Assembly (NCBI RefSeq): GCF_028201475.1
Contig: NZ_CP116384.1
Location: 496,001 to 560,000, forward strand
Direction of reading: 5' to 3'
From: Vibrio sp. SCSIO 43137
GTDB lineage: Bacteria > Pseudomonadota > Gammaproteobacteria > Enterobacterales > Vibrionaceae
Length of the DNA stretch: 64,000 nucleotides
Shown here piece after piece: positions 16,331 through 25,837 of the stretch. The notes below the pieces were generated by a model that saw only the letters and a program-made list of their open reading frames with translations, was not told the DNA's origin and searched no databases. A program made the translations under genes and the position numbers. Each line of letters begins with the position of its first letter. The first letter of the stretch is position 1.

Positions 16331-16648
16331 ATTATAATGATCTAGAAGTAGGTGGTATTAAGGTTTCAAGTAGTAAACCTGTCAGAAGCAACCAATGCTA
16401 CTGCTCAGCAAAGCAGAATAAAACTGCTTACATGCAAATATATGCCCAGCTGCCCTAACCAATGATATTGACAACTGAAGCAGACTATCCATTGGATGCT
16501 CTTTAATAAAAGCCGCGAACGGGTCATAAGCATTGTTACACACTCTTACAAAACCCATCATTATGTGTGATGTACATCCCAAAAAACACCTTTGTTTTCA
16601 TTAATCTACATAACAGAAGTAAATACAGTAAACAAAAGGAAAATAGTA
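16331..16648. other. Intergenic stretch with no convincing gene
   Basis: These 318 bases separate the GST and DUF6506 genes. A 66-codon minus-strand reading (16382-16582) exists but has no ribosome site or recognisable family. Only the ribosome site AAAGGA for the next gene (16635-16640) is clear. Confidence 0.5.
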
Positions 16649-16948
16649 ATGAAATTAACAAAATACGCATTTATGATGATTGGCGAAGGTTATACTCCTG
16701 CGCAAGTTGCCACGCTGGATTCAGGCTCATTCTCGACCACTGTGGTGTGTATAGAAAACATTGAAATGGCTTGTGAAGAAGCTAAGAAGCTAGTGCCGCA
16801 GGGCATTCAGTTAATTGAGTTATGCGGTGCATTTAAAGGCGACATGATAGACGCTGTTATTAATGCCGTAGATGGTCAGATTCCTGTTGGTAATATGGGC
16901 ATGAGAGAGGAAGAAAGAGCTAAATTTATAAGCTTCATCCAAAGCTGA
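16649..16948 (+). CDS. DUF6506 family protein
   Basis: This 99-residue protein starts MKLTKYAFMMIGEGYTPAQ, has a central TTVVCIENIEMACEEAKKLVPQGIQLIELCGAF block and ends in short helices. This pattern fits DUF6506, small cytosolic proteins of unknown function seen in many bacteria. The start at 16649 is supported by AAAGGA nine bases upstream; the longer reading from 16592 lacks support. No signal peptide or membrane segment. It precedes the double binding-protein gene by about 115 bases, and a functional link is not evident. Confidence 0.75.
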   Translation: MKLTKYAFMMIGEGYTPAQVATLDSGSFSTTVVCIENIEMACEEAKKLVPQGIQLIELCGAFKGDMIDAVINAVDGQIPVGNMGMREEERAKFISFIQS

Positions 16949-17064
16949 CAAGGTTTCTTTTCCGGGCAGGTTGAGCCTAATCTGCCCGGTAGTTGTTTGG
17001 TTATCCTCAGTTTAGCAACCGGATTATGCTCTTAGCCGGTAGATCGATGTGCTATAACTATTTT

Positions 17065-18996
17065 ATGTTGATGAGTAAAATGGTCAGAATGCGCCTAATT
17101 ATTGCTACACTTTGTGTTATGTGGGGAACGGTACGTCCCTCTCTTGCCAGTGAAGACTTGCAAGTCATTGCTTTTAATGTCCCTCCCTACAGTATTGTCT
17201 CAGAGAAAGAAAATACAGGCTATGTAACCGAACTTGTAAAAGCCGCTACAGCAGCAATGTCCCACAACGTGTCCATTGAAACCTATCCGGTTTTACGCGG
17301 AATTTATAAAGCAAAAACGACTAAGAATATTTTGCTTTATCCTCTTATGAGGCAACCGCACCTTGAAGAGCATTTTCATTGGCTGGAGCAGGTGTCTTCG
17401 TCTAATAGTTACCTATTTAAGTTTCATTCCAGAAACGATATTCAAATTTTATCCTTATCCGAAGTAAAGGATTTACGCGTAGGTGTTGTGCGTGGAAGCA
17501 CTCTTATCCAGAGCCTGAAGAATAATGCTGTTAATAACATTAATACCGTGAATGATGGTGTTCAAAATATTTTAAAACTGGAAAAAGGCAGGATTGATTT
17601 GTTGGCCAGTGACGAGTTGATGCTAAGCCACATTATTGACCTCTACAATAGGGAGAATAGAGAAAATAAGCTTGATTTAAGTATGTTTGTTAAGGTTGTT
17701 GCTATCCCTGTCAAGAATAATGAGATGTATATCGCAATGGGCAAGAACAGTTCTCCTGAGTTAGTAAGCGAGGTTAAAGCATCCTTTCGGTCTGTTCGTC
17801 AATCGGGAAAGCTCATTGAGGTTGCACATTTCTGGACAAATGAACATGAACAAGCTCAGGTCAATGTGTATAAAAAACAGTTGGCTTCTAAGGGATACCA
17901 ATGGGTTGACTATACCTATGATGGCGGAGGGGGTGAAAACTTGTCTAAAGTATTAGAAGCCAGAAAGCAAATTGACCATTTTCCACATGCGATACAGCAT
18001 TACGTCGGACCACAGATAAAGTCTTGGGCCAAAATGGGTTTGTTGCTGCCCCTGGATAGAATAGCCAAGCAGCAAGACTGGGACTCTAACCTGACTCGGT
18101 CTGTGCGGGATAGTATTTCTTATCAGGGAAGCTACTATGCTGCACCAGCAAATTTTCAAAGAGTTAACTGGATGTGGCTGAACACTAAATTGTTCAAAGA
18201 TGCGGGTTTAGAGATCCCAACTACCTGGGATGCCTTTTTCAGTGCAGCTGAAAAGCTTATGGAAAACGGAATTAACCCTGTTGCATTGGGCGGATATCCT
18301 TGGCAGGAAGGAACACTTTTTGAGTCAATGGTTTTAGGTTTAGGTGGTGTTGAGTTTCACAGGAAACTGTTTATAGAGTTAGATGCTGAAGCTTTTCGTT
18401 CGGACACAATGGCGGAAATACTGAGTAAACTGAAAAAAGTTATTGGCTATACTGGCAAAAATCGAGCAGGACGAACCTGGGTACAGGCCACCGAAATGAT
18501 TATTAACGGTGATGCTGCTGTGTATTTTATGGGGGACTGGGTAAAAACTATCTTCGATGAGCGTCAATTCCCATACGGAGACAATGGCTATATCTGTGTT
18601 CCGGTGCCGGGCACGAGTCATGTGTTTCTTTCAAATGTAGATTCATTTGTCTTTCCTGACTCTGGAATGACTCACCGAGAGGGACAAATGGCTTTGGCAA
18701 GTACCATTATGAGTAAAAAAAGTCAGGAAGAGTTTAATTTGTTCAAAGGATCTATTCCTGCCAGACTTGATACTCCTTTAACTAAGTTCGATGACTGTTC
18801 TAAGCTCTCATCTGAGGCAGCGTTTAAGTATGAAGCTATTCCGTCATTCAATTTTATTCAGGTGCAACCTAAAGAGATACAAAAGCCAGTTATTGATATT
18901 GTAAGTCGTTTTATTAATACAGATTTAAGTGTCGAAGGGACTGTTGCCGAGTTGTACACCACAGTAAATAAATACAATAAGAAAGTTTCTGAATAA
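17065..18996 (+). CDS. Fusion of two solute-binding proteins (SBP_bac_3-like plus SBP_bac_1/GtsA-like)
   Basis: This protein has about 643 residues. A signal peptide (RMRLIIATLCVMWGTV, cleavage near SLAS-ED) leads a first domain of about 240 residues with amino-acid-type binding-protein features (VIAFNVPPYSIV, LRVGVVRGS, GRIDLLASDE). A second domain of about 390 residues follows without its own signal. It begins EVAHFWTNEHEQ and closely follows sugar-binding proteins of the GtsA type: WVDYTYDGGGG, NFQRVNWMWLNTKLFKDAG, PTTWDAFF, YPWQEGTLFE, VYFMGDWVK. No permease or ATPase gene is nearby. The start is uncertain among several Met codons between 17065 and 17089. A sensory rather than transport role is plausible; this is inference. 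Confidence 0.8.
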   Translation: MLMSKMVRMRLIIATLCVMWGTVRPSLASEDLQVIAFNVPPYSIVSEKENTGYVTELVKAATAAMSHNVSIETYPVLRGIYKAKTTKNILLYPLMRQPHLEEHFHWLEQVSSSNSYLFKFHSRNDIQILSLSEVKDLRVGVVRGSTLIQSLKNNAVNNINTVNDGVQNILKLEKGRIDLLASDELMLSHIIDLYNRENRENKLDLSMFVKVVAIPVKNNEMYIAMGKNSSPELVSEVKASFRSVRQSGKLIEVAHFWTNEHEQAQVNVYKKQLASKGYQWVDYTYDGGGGENLSKVLEARKQIDHFPHAIQHYVGPQIKSWAKMGLLLPLDRIAKQQDWDSNLTRSVRDSISYQGSYYAAPANFQRVNWMWLNTKLFKDAGLEIPTTWDAFFSAAEKLMENGINPVALGGYPWQEGTLFESMVLGLGGVEFHRKLFIELDAEAFRSDTMAEILSKLKKVIGYTGKNRAGRTWVQATEMIINGDAAVYFMGDWVKTIFDERQFPYGDNGYICVPVPGTSHVFLSNVDSFVFPDSGMTHREGQMALASTIMSKKSQEEFNLFKGSIPARLDTPLTKFDDCSKLSSEAAFKYEAIPSFNFIQVQPKEIQKPVIDIVSRFINTDLSVEGTVAELYTTVNKYNKKVSE

Positions 18997-19120
18997 GCCA
19001 AATTCTTAAACTAAAGGCAGGACAGTTCTCCTGATGCATATCTTCTGCTGCTGAGAAGCCCATTTGCAGCCAACAAAGTCAGCAACTAGACTTTACTGAG
19101 ATCTCTGGAGATAAAGTATT

Positions 19121-19861
19121 GTGAAAGTTACTAGGCTGGTTATTGTTTTAAGTCTTTTTGCCGCACAGGCGGTTTCAGAGGATCTTCCGGAAAAAGTAAT
19201 ACTGGCCAGTCCGATAGATTTTTTACCTGTGACAATAAGCCGCGATGTCCTGAATGTCGCCTACCAAAGAGCCGGTATTGCAGTCGAATATGTTGTGTTG
19301 CCGGCAAAACGCTCAGTTGTGCAGGTCAATCAGGGATTGTTTGATGGCGAGGTTAGCCGGATATGGTCAATTACAGATACTTATCCAAATCTCATCAGAG
19401 TTCCTACTCCGATCAATTACATTAATCAGGTGTTGTACTCAAATCGTGATCTTAAGGTGAATTCCTGCGAAGCACTCGCAGGGTTTAGTGTAGGGGTCAG
19501 GCGTGGGGTAAAACATGCAGAAGTATGCAGTCAGCATGCTGGTCAGGTTAATGTTTTCAATAAGACTGACAGAATGATGAAAGTGTTGAGTGAAGGGCGT
19601 ATAGATTTAGTGATCACCTCTAGACTCAGCGGTCTGCCATTTGAGGACAACAAAGATTATCCGCATGTTACCTTATTAGAGCCTCCCCTCAGCCACATCC
19701 ATCTTTACCATTTTCTACATAAATCTAATGCTGATTTAGTCAACAAACTGGATGCGGAACTTAGTAAAATGGAACAGTCGGGCGAAATAGAAACGATACG
19801 CAACCAGACAATCGCAAACTATATGAAACGTCTGAATACAGGTGCCCTTAAGTTCTGGTAG
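19121..19861 (+). CDS. Periplasmic amino-acid-type substrate-binding protein (orphan)
   Basis: This 246-residue protein starts at GTG with GGAG upstream. It has a short signal peptide (VTRLVIVLSLFAAQAVS) followed by one PBPb-like domain: ILASPIDFLPVTISRDVL, VLPAKRSVVQVNQGLFDGEVSRI, FSVGVRRGVKH and GRIDLVITSR. The 'PA.RS...v..G..DGe' block is common in the orphan transporter-substrate-binding proteins of vibrios and shewanellas, which often act as ligand sensors. There is no transport gene beside it. It lies between the fused binding protein and a PAS chemoreceptor. Confidence 0.8.
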   Translation: MKVTRLVIVLSLFAAQAVSEDLPEKVILASPIDFLPVTISRDVLNVAYQRAGIAVEYVVLPAKRSVVQVNQGLFDGEVSRIWSITDTYPNLIRVPTPINYINQVLYSNRDLKVNSCEALAGFSVGVRRGVKHAEVCSQHAGQVNVFNKTDRMMKVLSEGRIDLVITSRLSGLPFEDNKDYPHVTLLEPPLSHIHLYHFLHKSNADLVNKLDAELSKMEQSGEIETIRNQTIANYMKRLNTGALKFW

Positions 19862-20111
19862 CTTGGAAATTACGGTACTTTCAGCTGCCAGTTTATGTTG
19901 TCACTATTACCACTTCAGTCACTAACAGAACAAAAATTCCACTCTAAACGTATGACATCCTGTATTTGATACCGTCCTAATGACCTCGATCAATCCATTT
20001 CTTGTGCAACTAGAGCATTATAGCCCCGAAGTTAGTTGGCTTAAATAATATTCAAATAAACAAATAGTTAGTAAAAACTATAAAAAATTATTTAAGGACT
20101 TTAAGTAAAGT

Positions 20112-21719
20112 ATGTCTAGTCAAGAAAGAAAGTTTGCTGAGAACGCAACACTTGTATCAGTTACAAATCTTGAAGGTGTTATTCAGTATGCCAACCGGGA
20201 TTTTATTGTTATATGCGGTTACTCAGAAGAAGAGCTGGTGGGGGCAAACCACAATATCGTTCGTCATGAAGATATGCCCAAAGCTGCTTTTGCCGATTTA
20301 TGGGCAACGATTAAAGCAGATAAACCCTGGCAGGGTATGGTAAAAAACCGTTGTAAAAACGGTGACTATTACTGGGTTGATGCTTATGTTACTCCCGTGT
20401 TCGAGAATGGGGTAAAGGTTGGCTACCAATCGGTTCGCAGTTGCCCGACAAGGCAGCAAATCGAAAACGCTGAATCTCTTTACCGCGATTTACGCAGTAA
20501 TCCGGACAAATCACTGCCAAAGCCTAACCCATTAAGTCAGCTCACGTTAGCGACCAAAGTAAGAAGCATTTTGGCGCTGGCCTTTTCCACTGTGGCCTTT
20601 ACTCAGTGGATAGATGGCAAGCTGTTTAGCTCTGATATTCTGCACATTGCCGGCAACCTATGGCTGCTGTTCCTGTTTGGCATGTTACTGCACCTGATTA
20701 ACGGCGATGTGGTTAAGCGGGTTAACCGGCTAACTCACATTCTGAAACGAATTTCCACTGGTGACCTGACTGAGCGGATTGAGATCCTGAAGAAGGATGA
20801 GATTGGCGAAACCGTTATGACGGCCAAAATGTTGCAAGGCAGACTGAAAGCAGTAATAGGCCGCTTTGGTGAATCCTCAGTTGATTTGGTCGTGGCAACA
20901 GATGTGTTGTCAGAAACCAGTAATGCCACCAAAGACAGTATGAATATTCAGCATACTGAGACAGAGCTGGTTGCAACGGCCATGAATGAAATGAGTTCAA
21001 CGGTCGCTGAGATTGCCCAGAATACCTCAAGAACATCAGATCTGGCGGCAAACGCGGATACTGTTGCTCAAAGTGGTAAAGCTATTGTGTCTGAGACCCG
21101 GGAAATGATTCTGGAGCTCTCCGCCAGCCTGACCTCTATTTCAGAATCCATTACTGAACTGGCTGAAGAGTGCCAGCAAATTAAAGATATTACCGATTCC
21201 ATTAACGGTATCTCTGATCAGACTAACCTGTTGGCACTGAATGCGGCTATTGAAGCGGCAAGAGCCGGCGAAGCGGGACGTGGTTTCGCTGTAGTAGCGG
21301 ATGAAGTAAGAACACTGGCTTCCAGAACGCAGGAGTCTACAGTTGAAATTGATACCATGATAGAAAAACTGCAAATGGGAAGTAAGAGTGCTGTGCTTGC
21401 GGTAGAAGATGGTATGCAGAAGGTTTTATCTTCAGTAGAACAGATTCAGAGCACCGAATCAGCCTTTACTGAGATAGTCGAATCTGTGACGGATGTTAAT
21501 GACATGAATATGCAGATTGCTACGGCGGCGGAAGAGCAATCGAGTGTTGCTGAAGAGATGAACCAGAATGTTTCTTCAATCAGCACTCAGTCATATAGTA
21601 CGGCTGACAGGGTTGCTGAACTGGAGAAGAAGGTAGAGGAACTGACCAGAATGTCCAAGTCTCTCAAGCTTCAGATTGCTCAATACGATTTGGGCGAATC
21701 AGTCGCTTCTTATTCTTAG
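20112..21719 (+). CDS. PAS-containing (Aer-like) methyl-accepting chemotaxis protein
   Basis: This 535-residue receptor has an N-terminal PAS domain (about 10-120: [56 protein letters not shown] here [12 protein letters not shown]). A short membrane hairpin follows (about 150-197) with almost no periplasmic loop, then HAMP and the signalling domain with tip [19 protein letters not shown]. This is the Aer arrangement, where the cytoplasmic PAS domain senses redox or energy state, usually through FAD. It ends at the terminator at 21738. It is flanked by orphan binding-protein genes on both sides, though nothing in the receptor would expose a periplasmic docking surface. Confidence 0.9.
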   Translation: MSSQERKFAENATLVSVTNLEGVIQYANRDFIVICGYSEEELVGANHNIVRHEDMPKAAFADLWATIKADKPWQGMVKNRCKNGDYYWVDAYVTPVFENGVKVGYQSVRSCPTRQQIENAESLYRDLRSNPDKSLPKPNPLSQLTLATKVRSILALAFSTVAFTQWIDGKLFSSDILHIAGNLWLLFLFGMLLHLINGDVVKRVNRLTHILKRISTGDLTERIEILKKDEIGETVMTAKMLQGRLKAVIGRFGESSVDLVVATDVLSETSNATKDSMNIQHTETELVATAMNEMSSTVAEIAQNTSRTSDLAANADTVAQSGKAIVSETREMILELSASLTSISESITELAEECQQIKDITDSINGISDQTNLLALNAAIEAARAGEAGRGFAVVADEVRTLASRTQESTVEIDTMIEKLQMGSKSAVLAVEDGMQKVLSSVEQIQSTESAFTEIVESVTDVNDMNMQIATAAEEQSSVAEEMNQNVSSISTQSYSTADRVAELEKKVEELTRMSKSLKLQIAQYDLGESVASYS

Positions 21720-21737
21720 TTGGCGGTAACTCCGGTT

Positions 21738-21771
21738 AGAGAAGGGCACCGATATGGTGCTCTTTCTCTTT
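21738..21771. terminator. Terminator between the PAS chemoreceptor and a convergent binding-protein gene
   Basis: AGAGAAGGGCACC (21738-21750) pairs with GGTGCTCTTTCTCT (21756-21769) around GATAT, with small imperfections. It is placed between two convergent genes and probably works in both directions. Confidence 0.65.
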
Positions 21772-21783
21772 GTCACAAACTCG

Positions 21784-22527
21784 TTAATCTTTACCACGAA
21801 GAATTTGTCGGTATTCAGGAGTCTGGCGCACTTTTTTTAGTGCTGCCCTAAGTTGCAGCACCATGGCTGCCGGGGTCTTCTTGTTAGTGACCAGGTAAGC
21901 CTCTCCTGAAATCTCTTCAATGGTTATAAGTCGCTCAAGTTCACTGAATTTATAGTTTTTCAGAGAGGGTTCGTTTGTTAGTTGGTATTTCAGAATATGC
22001 TCATTAGAAGGAATAATATCTACTCTGTTGCGGAACAGTTTTTGAGTAAGTTTTAGCGGGCTATAGCCCAGATCTAAGTTATCTTCTAAGCCAATTGAGC
22101 GGAAATAGTCGTGCTCAATATTTTTGTACAGTGCGCCTATGCTGTAGCGCTGAAAATCTTTAACGTCAGAGATGCTTATATGGGGATTTTTCTTTAACGC
22201 CCATAGATGAATTTCAATGGCAAACAGCTTTCCTACCCAGATATATTGGTTTTCCCTCTGTGGTGTACGAATCATTGAGAACAGAAAGGAGTTAGGTGTT
22301 TTTTCAAGCTGATCGATTGCCCTTGCCCAGGGCAGAATCTTGTAATTGGCGGTATAAGGTGTTTCATTCAGAGCCAGCTCCAGAATCTCTACGGAAATTC
22401 CACTCATGCGCTGGCTATTGCCGGCAACCTGAAAGGGGGGACTTTCTTCAGTATAAAAAGTCAGCTCTGTCGCAGACAGAACGGAAGTTATGAGCAGCAA
22501 TATTGTCGACAGAATAAAAGATTTCAT
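21784..22527 (-). CDS. Periplasmic amino-acid-type substrate-binding protein (orphan)
   Basis: This 247-residue protein has a signal peptide (MKSFILSTILLLITSVLSA) and one PBPb-type domain: LTFYTEESPPFQVAG, MSGISVEILELAL, ILPWARAIDQLEKTPNSFLFSMIRTPQRE, YSIGALYKN and RVDIIPSNEHI. The 'lPWaRa...l......n..lfsm.RTpeRE' segment is typical of orphan polar-amino-acid-like binding proteins in vibrios. It is convergent with the PAS chemoreceptor and has no adjacent permease. It is the third binding-protein gene within 6 kb, and their sequences differ enough that they are not recent duplicates. Confidence 0.82.
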   Translation of the reverse strand: MKSFILSTILLLITSVLSATELTFYTEESPPFQVAGNSQRMSGISVEILELALNETPYTANYKILPWARAIDQLEKTPNSFLFSMIRTPQRENQYIWVGKLFAIEIHLWALKKNPHISISDVKDFQRYSIGALYKNIEHDYFRSIGLEDNLDLGYSPLKLTQKLFRNRVDIIPSNEHILKYQLTNEPSLKNYKFSELERLITIEEISGEAYLVTNKKTPAAMVLQLRAALKKVRQTPEYRQILRGKD

Positions 22528-22645
22528 CGTTCTTTTTTAAGGTCGATACTAGTCAACCCATCAGCCCCTACCTATTGCCAGACATATCTTTAAAGGTAGA
22601 AGAGTCTGTATTTGTTGTCACTATTTCAGAATGGCTTTACTCCTT

Positions 22646-23989
22646 TCAGAAAATTGCCTTCTGTTTATCTTTAATAAAGAAAAACAGACTGACCGCCACA
22701 AACAAAAAGGTGAAATAGTAGAAGAACGAAGAGAGTGAGGCTAGAAAGTCGAGATTTTGCTCGATTTGATCTTCGCTGTAGCCCTGAGATATCAACTTAT
22801 AGTAGTAGGCGTATAACATGCCTATCAAGCCGTAACCTAAGTTAAACATCAGCCCCTTAAAGCTGAGAACCGTTGCTCTGTTATGGGACTCGGTCTTTTT
22901 ATTCAGGTGATAACTGATAAAGATATTCATGGTCATAATAATAAAGATCAGCATCAGCGCGGGTATGACCCCATAGATAGGCCAGCCAAGGCTAATACAG
23001 TAATAGGTTGCCATAGTCGCTAAACCCATAGCGGCAATAAAGGGTTTTGGTGCGATACTTTCTGCCAGCCGGCGGCTTTGCCCTGCCAGTAATATCTGAA
23101 AAACGCTTACCCCGGCACCAATTAAACCAAAGTAAATAATGGGGATGTCGATAGCGCGATAATACTGGCTGTTCATGGTTAGAAACATACGGGAAGTGTG
23201 CTCAAACAGGCTGTAGTAAAGCAGAATAAAAAGTACATAAGGGGTTGAAAGTACCCACTTTCCCGTGTTGAGGGTGAGCTTCATACTTGCCACAGTGGTT
23301 TCCCAGTTACTGCTCTCTTTCGGCCGCTGCTTTTTCTTTTCCCGCATACTGGTTGCGGCAAAAATGGCCACCATGGCAACAAGTAAGGTGGCATAGACAG
23401 GGATGCGCATAATGTCCTGTGTGGTTTCCGGCTCAGCGAAGCCAAGGGCGGAATAGAGGCCAGCCATAAAGTTCACATCGTACATGGCGGCACCCAACAG
23501 AGTAACGAAAATGCCGACGCCAGAAGCGATACGGATCTGGATTTGTAACACCTGAGGCCAGATATCTTCTTTGCCTTGCTCCTTTAACGTGTCATAAGCC
23601 AGCGCTTCATCAGCACCACTTGCCAGAGCCATTGCTAAGCCACTTAATACCCGGTTGACCAGAAAGACCATAAATACCAGAGTAGGGTTGCCGGTGGGAA
23701 CAAAAGCGATCATGGCGATCTCAATAAACATAACCAGCGAGGAGAGCACCACCAGTTTTTTGCGGCCAAGGGTGTCAGCAAAGGCGCCGGAGGGCACTTC
23801 AGCCAGCACAATGGTTGCTGCCCAGACCACATTAAGCATGGCAAACTGAGAGAGTGTCAGGCCATAATCTAAGTAGAGTAGGGTGAAAACCGGATAGTAA
23901 AAACGCGCAAAGTAGCTACAACGGAACATTAAAAAGTAGCGGACATTCCGTACCTGAAGGATCTCTCTGAGCGTCATATAACTGTCCAT
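22646..23989 (-). CDS. MFS transporter
   Basis: This 447-residue hydrophobic protein has about twelve membrane segments in two halves. The loop between helices 2 and 3 carries the major facilitator motif ADTLGRKKLVVLSS, and the preceding segment AEVPSGAFADTLGRK resembles MFS members related to putative drug or small-molecule carriers. A central cytoplasmic loop (SMREKKKQRPKESSNWE) separates the halves. The substrate is not predictable. It stands alone, divergent from a gamma-glutamylcyclotransferase-like gene across 135 bases. Confidence 0.85.
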   Translation of the reverse strand: MDSYMTLREILQVRNVRYFLMFRCSYFARFYYPVFTLLYLDYGLTLSQFAMLNVVWAATIVLAEVPSGAFADTLGRKKLVVLSSLVMFIEIAMIAFVPTGNPTLVFMVFLVNRVLSGLAMALASGADEALAYDTLKEQGKEDIWPQVLQIQIRIASGVGIFVTLLGAAMYDVNFMAGLYSALGFAEPETTQDIMRIPVYATLLVAMVAIFAATSMREKKKQRPKESSNWETTVASMKLTLNTGKWVLSTPYVLFILLYYSLFEHTSRMFLTMNSQYYRAIDIPIIYFGLIGAGVSVFQILLAGQSRRLAESIAPKPFIAAMGLATMATYYCISLGWPIYGVIPALMLIFIIMTMNIFISYHLNKKTESHNRATVLSFKGLMFNLGYGLIGMLYAYYYKLISQGYSEDQIEQNLDFLASLSSFFYYFTFLFVAVSLFFFIKDKQKAIF

Positions 23990-24124
23990 AGTTTGAGTGG
24001 TATAAGACTATTTATATACCATTTACCCTGAAAAATCAGAGAGTTTTCAGCAGCCTCTTTGACATCGTATTGATTCACGGGTAATTTTTCCCGTTACGGA
24101 TTAGAAAAAACGGAATGATGTTTA

Positions 24125-24547
24125 ATGGAAAAGGATAAAGTTTTTGTTTACGGCACGCTTAAAGCAGGCTTCCCGAATCACCATATAAATAAAGGCCTTC
24201 GCTTCAGGAGTAGTTTCCGCACCACGGAGTCATTTCCTCTTTATCTTGAAGGGGAAAGGTACACACCCTGGATGGTTCTGGATGTAGGGAAAGGGCACAG
24301 AATCAGAGGTGAAGTCTATCTGGCGAATGCTGAAGAGCTGGCTGAGATGGATGTACTTGAACGCATAACTGAGCCGGATGGTTATCACAGAGTGGTGACT
24401 AAAGTTGAGTGTGACGAAACCGGTGAGCTTATCGATGTGTACGTTTACGGAAAACCTGTAGAGCAGCTGGAGAATGCTGATATTCGTCAGCAACTTGGTG
24501 ATGAGTATCTTCCGGAACATGGTGAACTTTACAGCCGGAGAAGCTGA
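24125..24547 (+). CDS. Gamma-glutamylcyclotransferase-like (AIG2/GGCT fold) protein
   Basis: This 140-residue protein begins KVFVYGTLKAGFPNHH, the 'VYGTLk.G..n' substrate-binding loop of the GGCT/AIG2 fold. The central IRGEVYLANAEELAEMDVLE carries the usual 'GevY.......l..lD..E' motif, with the catalytic-type Glu expected in that segment. Members cyclise gamma-glutamyl amino acids or gamma-glutamylamines. A link with the neighbouring polyamine operon, for example handling gamma-glutamylated polyamines, is possible, but they are convergent genes separated by a terminator, so this is speculation. Confidence 0.82.
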   Translation: MEKDKVFVYGTLKAGFPNHHINKGLRFRSSFRTTESFPLYLEGERYTPWMVLDVGKGHRIRGEVYLANAEELAEMDVLERITEPDGYHRVVTKVECDETGELIDVYVYGKPVEQLENADIRQQLGDEYLPEHGELYSRRS

Positions 24548-24556
24548 TAATCCGAC

Positions 24557-24588
24557 AAAAGCTCTAAGCAGAGAAAACTGCTTAGAGC
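24557..24588 (-). terminator. Terminator of the norspermidine operon
   Basis: GCTCTAAGCAG (24561-24571) and CTGCTTAGAGC (24578-24588) are perfect 11-base arms around AGAAAA. On the minus strand the stem is followed by TTTTG, just after the nspC stop. Confidence 0.85.
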
Positions 24589-24612
24589 CGATGGATAACC
24601 ACAACAGGATAA

Positions 24613-25746
24613 CTAAGAGACGCTCCATTGCGAAAGTGAGCGTTTGAAATCTGAATAATCAAACTCATTCAGTTTCTGAATATCTCCATTTGAACGCTCA
24701 CAATACACAGATGGCATGCGCAGACCGTTAAACCAGTTTAGTTTCACCATGGTGTAACCGGCGCTGTCGAGTATGTGTAGCCGCTGACCAATCTCTAATG
24801 GTTGCTCAAAGCTTGCTTCGCAGAACTGATCGCCGGCAAGGCAGGAACAAGAACCGATAACGTACTCATGCTCTCCATTCTTAGAGGCTTGCAGAATGGA
24901 CGCCGGTTCGTTGTAGATCAACGTATCCAGACGATGTGCCTCGGTCGCTGAATCAACAATAGCGGTTGTTTTGCCGTTCTCAACGATATCTACCACAGTC
25001 ACCACAAGATCCGTGGTTTTGGTGATGATGGCTTCGCCCGGCTCCAGATACAGCTGCACGTCATGCTTTTGGGAGAATGCTTTCAGTGCCTGACCCAGTT
25101 TTTCAATATCATAGCCCGGCCAGGTAAAGAACACTCCGCCGCCCATACTTACCCAGTCCAGCTTATCCAGATAGTGACCAAACTGATCAGAAATGGAATC
25201 GAGCAATCGAATAAAGGCATCCACATCTTTGTTCTCACAGTTTATATGGAACATAGCACCATCAATGCTTTCAAACACTTGCGGATCAATATGGTCGGCT
25301 TGAACCCCGAGACGAGAGAACTGGCGGGCCGGATTGGCTAAATCCTGACCGGCATAGCTTACTCCGGGGTTTAGACGAAGCCCCAGTGATGCTTTACCTT
25401 CCACAATATGGCGGTAAGCGGCAAGTTGCGATTGCGAGTTAAAGATCATCTTGTCACAGATATCAGCCACATCACGAACATCCGCTTCACTGTAGCCGAC
25501 ACTGTAGGCGTGGGTTTCTCCGCCAAAGGTTTCGTGACCAAGCTTTACTTCAAATGGGCCTGAGCTGGTGGTGCCGTCCAGATAGGGTTTGATAATGTCA
25601 AACACTCCCCAGGTTGAGAAGCACTTTAGCGCCAATACAAGCTTAACGCCTGAGCTCTCCTTTAACTGTCTGGCTTTTTCCAGATTTTCAATCAACTTAT
25701 CTTCATTGATCATAAAGTAAGGGGTTTTTAGCTGCTCTTTGTCCAT
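24613..25746 (-). CDS. nspC: Carboxynorspermidine decarboxylase
   Basis: This 377-residue, PLP-dependent, alanine-racemase-fold decarboxylase starts [20 protein letters not shown] and has [13 protein letters not shown], with the PLP-binding lysine in the KCFS motif. It also carries [14 protein letters not shown] and [11 protein letters not shown], all characteristic of NspC. The enzyme removes CO2 from carboxynorspermidine to give norspermidine, a triamine that vibrios use in biofilm signalling. The conserved [18 protein letters not shown] region ([14 protein letters not shown]) supplies the active-site Cys near the C-terminus. It is the last gene of a three-gene minus-strand operon, but a terminator-like hairpin at 25778-25809 separates it from the dehydrogenase. 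Confidence 0.95.
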   Translation of the reverse strand: MDKEQLKTPYFMINEDKLIENLEKARQLKESSGVKLVLALKCFSTWGVFDIIKPYLDGTTSSGPFEVKLGHETFGGETHAYSVGYSEADVRDVADICDKMIFNSQSQLAAYRHIVEGKASLGLRLNPGVSYAGQDLANPARQFSRLGVQADHIDPQVFESIDGAMFHINCENKDVDAFIRLLDSISDQFGHYLDKLDWVSMGGGVFFTWPGYDIEKLGQALKAFSQKHDVQLYLEPGEAIITKTTDLVVTVVDIVENGKTTAIVDSATEAHRLDTLIYNEPASILQASKNGEHEYVIGSCSCLAGDQFCEASFEQPLEIGQRLHILDSAGYTMVKLNWFNGLRMPSVYCERSNGDIQKLNEFDYSDFKRSLSQWSVS

Positions 25747-25777
25747 AGCTACAGTTCAACTCTATCCTTTAAATGGC

Positions 25778-25809
25778 AAAAACAGCCTGAGTGGCTATCA
25801 GGCTGCTTG
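25778..25809 (-). terminator. Intra-operon terminator or attenuator before nspC
   Basis: CAGCCTGA (25783-25790) pairs with TCAGGCTG (25798-25805) around a 7-base loop, followed on the minus strand by TTTTTG. It lies in the 91-base gap between the carboxynorspermidine dehydrogenase stop and the nspC start, and so should lower nspC expression relative to the upstream genes. Confidence 0.7.
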
Positions 25810-25837
25810 TCTTAATTAAGCAAATTCGTGGTCAGGC

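Noticed and set aside
16382-16582. 66-codon minus-strand reading frame between the GST and DUF6506 genes
   Set aside because: No ribosome site, no recognisable domain, and no paralogue in the window; treated as chance.
16993-17064. TTG start for the double binding protein
   Set aside because: It would add residues before a normal signal peptide with no ribosome site; a start at 17065-17089 fits better.
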